DNA from: Bacillota bacterium
GTDB lineage: Bacteria > Bacillota > Clostridia > Tissierellales > Tissierellaceae
Reading direction: 5' to 3'
NCBI GenBank assembly: GCA_023388495.1
Contig: JAEWGC010000036.1
Location: 62,001 to 126,000, forward strand
DNA length: 64,000 bases
Shown piece by piece: positions 61,758 to 64,000 of this stretch. Within the stretch, counting starts at the first letter, position 1, and each line of letters starts with the position of its first letter. The notes below the pieces were generated by a model, which saw nothing but the letters and a program-made list of their open reading frames with translations, was not told where the DNA came from and made no database searches. A program made the translations under genes and the position numbers.

Positions 61758-63482
61758 ATGAAAAATAAAATCCTAATACTGTTAATAACAATATTAATAT
61801 TATCCTCCTACCCCACCTATGGGGTAGGAGAGATTATGGTCTCAGGCACCATAGAAGCTCTAAATTTCAAAGAAAATACAATAACTATCTTAGATTATAA
61901 TGGTAAAATTCATACAATCAAAATAGTTCCAAATACAAAGCTAGAAATAGAGGGAATTAAAAAAGAACTGACAGATTTCTATTTTGGACAGGAAATAGAT
62001 ATAGAACATAAAAACAAAGTAGGGACCAAAGTAATGGGCTTTATAGAAGAAGACCCAGATAGGGACGGCTATATAATGGCAGGAAGTAGGTTTAAAAGGG
62101 GAGAAATCCTCTTTATATCAAAAACTACAATAGAGCTAAAGACAAAGGATGGCAGAGAGAAATATAGAATAACACCAAATACAAGCTATGAAAAAAGAAA
62201 TAGAAGTATTAGCTTAAACCAAATCAAAGAAGGAGACAAGGTACTACTAACCTTTGATAGCATCTATACCTCGGAGGTAGCTACAGTTAAAATAGAAGAT
62301 GAAGAGCAAACAATCTCTGGAGTAATTCGAGGGAAAATAGAATTAGTAGATGAGAGAAACAAAGAAGTCCTAGTGAAAATGCCATATATATATAAGGAAG
62401 GAACTTGGCTTCCCCCCACTAAATATACCATAAAGCTAAAGACTACAGGAGATAATCTATATAATGGAAGTCAAAGGATTACATTAAAGGGACTGCAGGC
62501 ATTGAAAGGAAAAGAAGTATATATAGCTTATGATGAAAGTTTTGGGAGATTAAACGTAGGTAAATTAACAGTGAAAAATGGACTAGCCCAAGGCTACCAA
62601 GCTAAAGTATCTAGTATCCAATATAATTCAGGACAAATGGTAGTAGATAATAACCTAATCCATTTCAACGAAGGAACCATAGTTATCAAGAACAATAGAA
62701 TAGTAGACCCATTAAATATAAATAGAAGTGATGATGTAATAGCCACAGTAGATAATATAATGGGAACAAAGAATACATCATTAATATCTATGACAACTAA
62801 TATTTTAGATAATAGAACAGATGAAACTAAGATTGCAATTTATAGAGGAAAGATAGAAGATATATATGAATACGAAATAGAAATAGGCAAATTAAATTAC
62901 AAACTAGATTACTTAATGCTACAAGACCAAAAATGGCAAGAGGTACAAGATAGTCAAAGATTTGCAATGTCAGAAGATACCTTAATCTATGATAGTGAGC
63001 TAAAGGAAGGAATAGATGCCAGCTACTTTATATCTTCTAGATTTACAAACTTAACAGATATAAAAAATCAGACATTAAGAAATAGAGTGAAAAATAATTA
63101 TTATAAAAATAAGCAAGCTTATTTTGTAGTTAGAGAAGGTGAGTATGGAAAAGAGCTACTAGCTTTAAACCTTACACCACATCATCAGACATATGGTCAA
63201 AATGTAAGGCTAAACTACTCTACGCAGGGAGAAATAAAATCCATAGACTATGACAAGAGTACAATAACCATAACCAAAACAAAGAATTATAATACACTAA
63301 ATAACAGATGGGAAAATGCAGCAGATGAAACATTGAATATAAGAAAATCTGTCATACTTTTAAATGATATACCACTCCCAATAGATAGGATATATAACCT
63401 AAGAGTAGGAGCTAGAGTATATACAATAAAAGAAAAGTCATCTTCTCTGGAAGAAAGCTATATACTACTTATAGAGGACTAA
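61758..63482 (+). CDS. exported repetitive OB-like beta protein, 574 aa
   Basis: A signal peptide (1-20) and then repeated beta modules of about 75 residues. Each has the pattern SGTIEALNFKENTITILDYN, GEILFISKTTIELKTKDGRE, SGVIRGKIELVDERNKEVLV and GEIKSIDYDKSTITITKTKN, with a following K-I-x-P-N-T/K-L segment. This G-x-I-x-x-I-D-x-x-x-x-T-I-T-I motif is typical of DUF5666-like or OB-type wall proteins. There is no catalytic motif. It is 12 bases after the 2061-aa gene and AAGGAGA precedes the ATG, so both are on one transcript. Confidence 0.8.
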   Translation: MKNKILILLITILILSSYPTYGVGEIMVSGTIEALNFKENTITILDYNGKIHTIKIVPNTKLEIEGIKKELTDFYFGQEIDIEHKNKVGTKVMGFIEEDPDRDGYIMAGSRFKRGEILFISKTTIELKTKDGREKYRITPNTSYEKRNRSISLNQIKEGDKVLLTFDSIYTSEVATVKIEDEEQTISGVIRGKIELVDERNKEVLVKMPYIYKEGTWLPPTKYTIKLKTTGDNLYNGSQRITLKGLQALKGKEVYIAYDESFGRLNVGKLTVKNGLAQGYQAKVSSIQYNSGQMVVDNNLIHFNEGTIVIKNNRIVDPLNINRSDDVIATVDNIMGTKNTSLISMTTNILDNRTDETKIAIYRGKIEDIYEYEIEIGKLNYKLDYLMLQDQKWQEVQDSQRFAMSEDTLIYDSELKEGIDASYFISSRFTNLTDIKNQTLRNRVKNNYYKNKQAYFVVREGEYGKELLALNLTPHHQTYGQNVRLNYSTQGEIKSIDYDKSTITITKTKNYNTLNNRWENAADETLNIRKSVILLNDIPLPIDRIYNLRVGARVYTIKEKSSSLEESYILLIED

Positions 63483-63493
63483 GGAGGTAACAA

Positions 63494-64000
63494 ATGAAAA
63501 GAACAATATCAACACTAATTGCATTAATTTTACTTCTTTCACCCCTTAGTGCAGTAGCCATTAATATACCAGGCTACGAAGGTGGAATTCAAAATGAAAC
63601 CACTTATAAGGAAGTAATCTTTGTTACAGGAGAGCCTATTACAATGGAAGGAACTCTCACTATAAAAGCTAAGGAAAAGGATAATACAGTAACAGAAACC
63701 TACACCTATAAGTTAGAGAACAAGGAAAAAAATGCAAAGCTATCGAGGAGCATTACTTTAAAGGAAGTTCTAGAGCCAAAGGGAAAACAAATAACATCAA
63801 CTAAGACTTTAGAAAAATATAAAGAAACCATAGATATTAATAGGAAGAAATACGAAGTAAAGGACTCTCACTATCAATGGAATCAAGGCTCAGTAATGCA
63901 CAATACACCAATACTCAGCTACTATGCAGGAGACTATTCAGCTAGAAAGACCTATGATATAGATAGGGGCAAGGAATCTTTGATAGTGGAGACAGTGGGA
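63494..64000 (+). CDS. exported protein of the surface operon, 5' part
   Basis: ATG 63494 follows AAGGAGG by 5 bases. The product starts MKRTISTLIALILLLSPLSA, a signal peptide, then about 150 hydrophilic residues (INIPGYEGGIQNETTYKEVI; TGEPITMEGTLTIKAK). The frame is open to the end of the window. The family is not recognised. It continues the plus operon of large exported proteins, 11 bases after the previous stop. Confidence 0.75.
   Translation, partial: MKRTISTLIALILLLSPLSAVAINIPGYEGGIQNETTYKEVIFVTGEPITMEGTLTIKAKEKDNTVTETYTYKLENKEKNAKLSRSITLKEVLEPKGKQITSTKTLEKYKETIDINRKKYEVKDSHYQWNQGSVMHNTPILSYYAGDYSARKTYDIDRGKESLIVETVG

Overview
The window is AT-rich DNA from an anaerobic, spore-forming Firmicute, most likely a Clostridia/Tissierellia amino-acid fermenter. 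This rests on gene content, not on any search: spore genes (spmAB, sipL-like, ger operon, spoIIR, sleB-ypeB), a lysine-fermentation gene cluster (kdd, kamA, kamB, kamC, kamD, kamE), a T-box leader, many TTG starts with strong GGAGG-type ribosome sites, and a UGA-decoded selenoprotein of the HesB type.

Layout. 1-4.1 kb: 5' part of a YabE/G5 cell-wall protein (minus), a hypothetical protein, a tiny hydrophobic peptide gene inside nested inverted repeats, an HD-GYP phosphodiesterase and a DUF5317-like membrane protein. 3.8-8.6 kb: T-box leader, metG, tatD, rnmV and rsmA, the order known from the Bacillus subtilis metS-yabD-yabE-rnmV-ksgA region. 8.6-16.8 kb: an insertion relative to that order, with an acidic-repeat protein, a CadC-like ArsR regulator, a glutaredoxin, a DUF1858 protein, a holin-like membrane protein, the HesB-like selenoprotein (Sec35, hidden by an in-frame TGA), mgtE, spmA-spmB and a minus-strand H-NOX chemotaxis receptor. 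17-28.3 kb: the housekeeping/sporulation order resumes with veg, sipL-like, ispE, a small two-helix protein, gerA-B-C, spoIIR, sleB-ypeB and a lipoprotein. 28.4-38.9 kb: murI, a RocR-type sigma-54 activator, a -24/-12 promoter and the lysine 2,3-/5,6-aminomutase genes. 39-45 kb: LtaS-like sulfatase, coiled-coil protein, beta-CASP nuclease and S41 protease. 45-64 kb: a divergent cluster of very large exported proteins (minus: 849, 295 and 2296 aa; plus: 2061 aa, 574 aa and a gene cut by the window end).

How it fits together. The sigma-54 activator probably switches on kdd and the kam genes; putative binding sites (GCC-N8-GGC) lie before the activator gene and about 130 bp before the -24/-12 element. 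KamA makes beta-lysine, KamDE moves the terminal amino group, Kdd oxidises the 3,5-diaminohexanoate product, and KamBC probably maintain the B12 mutase. The glutaredoxin and the selenoprotein share an operator (ATACCC-N5-GGGTAT) placed between -35 and -10, so they probably share a CsoR/CstR-like repressor encoded elsewhere.

Most notable: three copies of an element bounded by inverted arrays of the heptamer ATTGACA. One copy carries an intact four-helix-bundle (S23/IVS-type) gene within the kam cluster; two are short empty derivatives. A second, unrelated heptamer family (GAATAGT-like) with the same architecture occurs twice. Other highlights are the Sec-HesB gene, an H-NOX receptor that keeps the distal tyrosine, a 50-bp perfect palindrome at the end of the sigma-54 activator gene, and a C-terminal domain shared by two adjacent surface proteins. 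No tRNA, rRNA, CRISPR array or transposase gene was seen.
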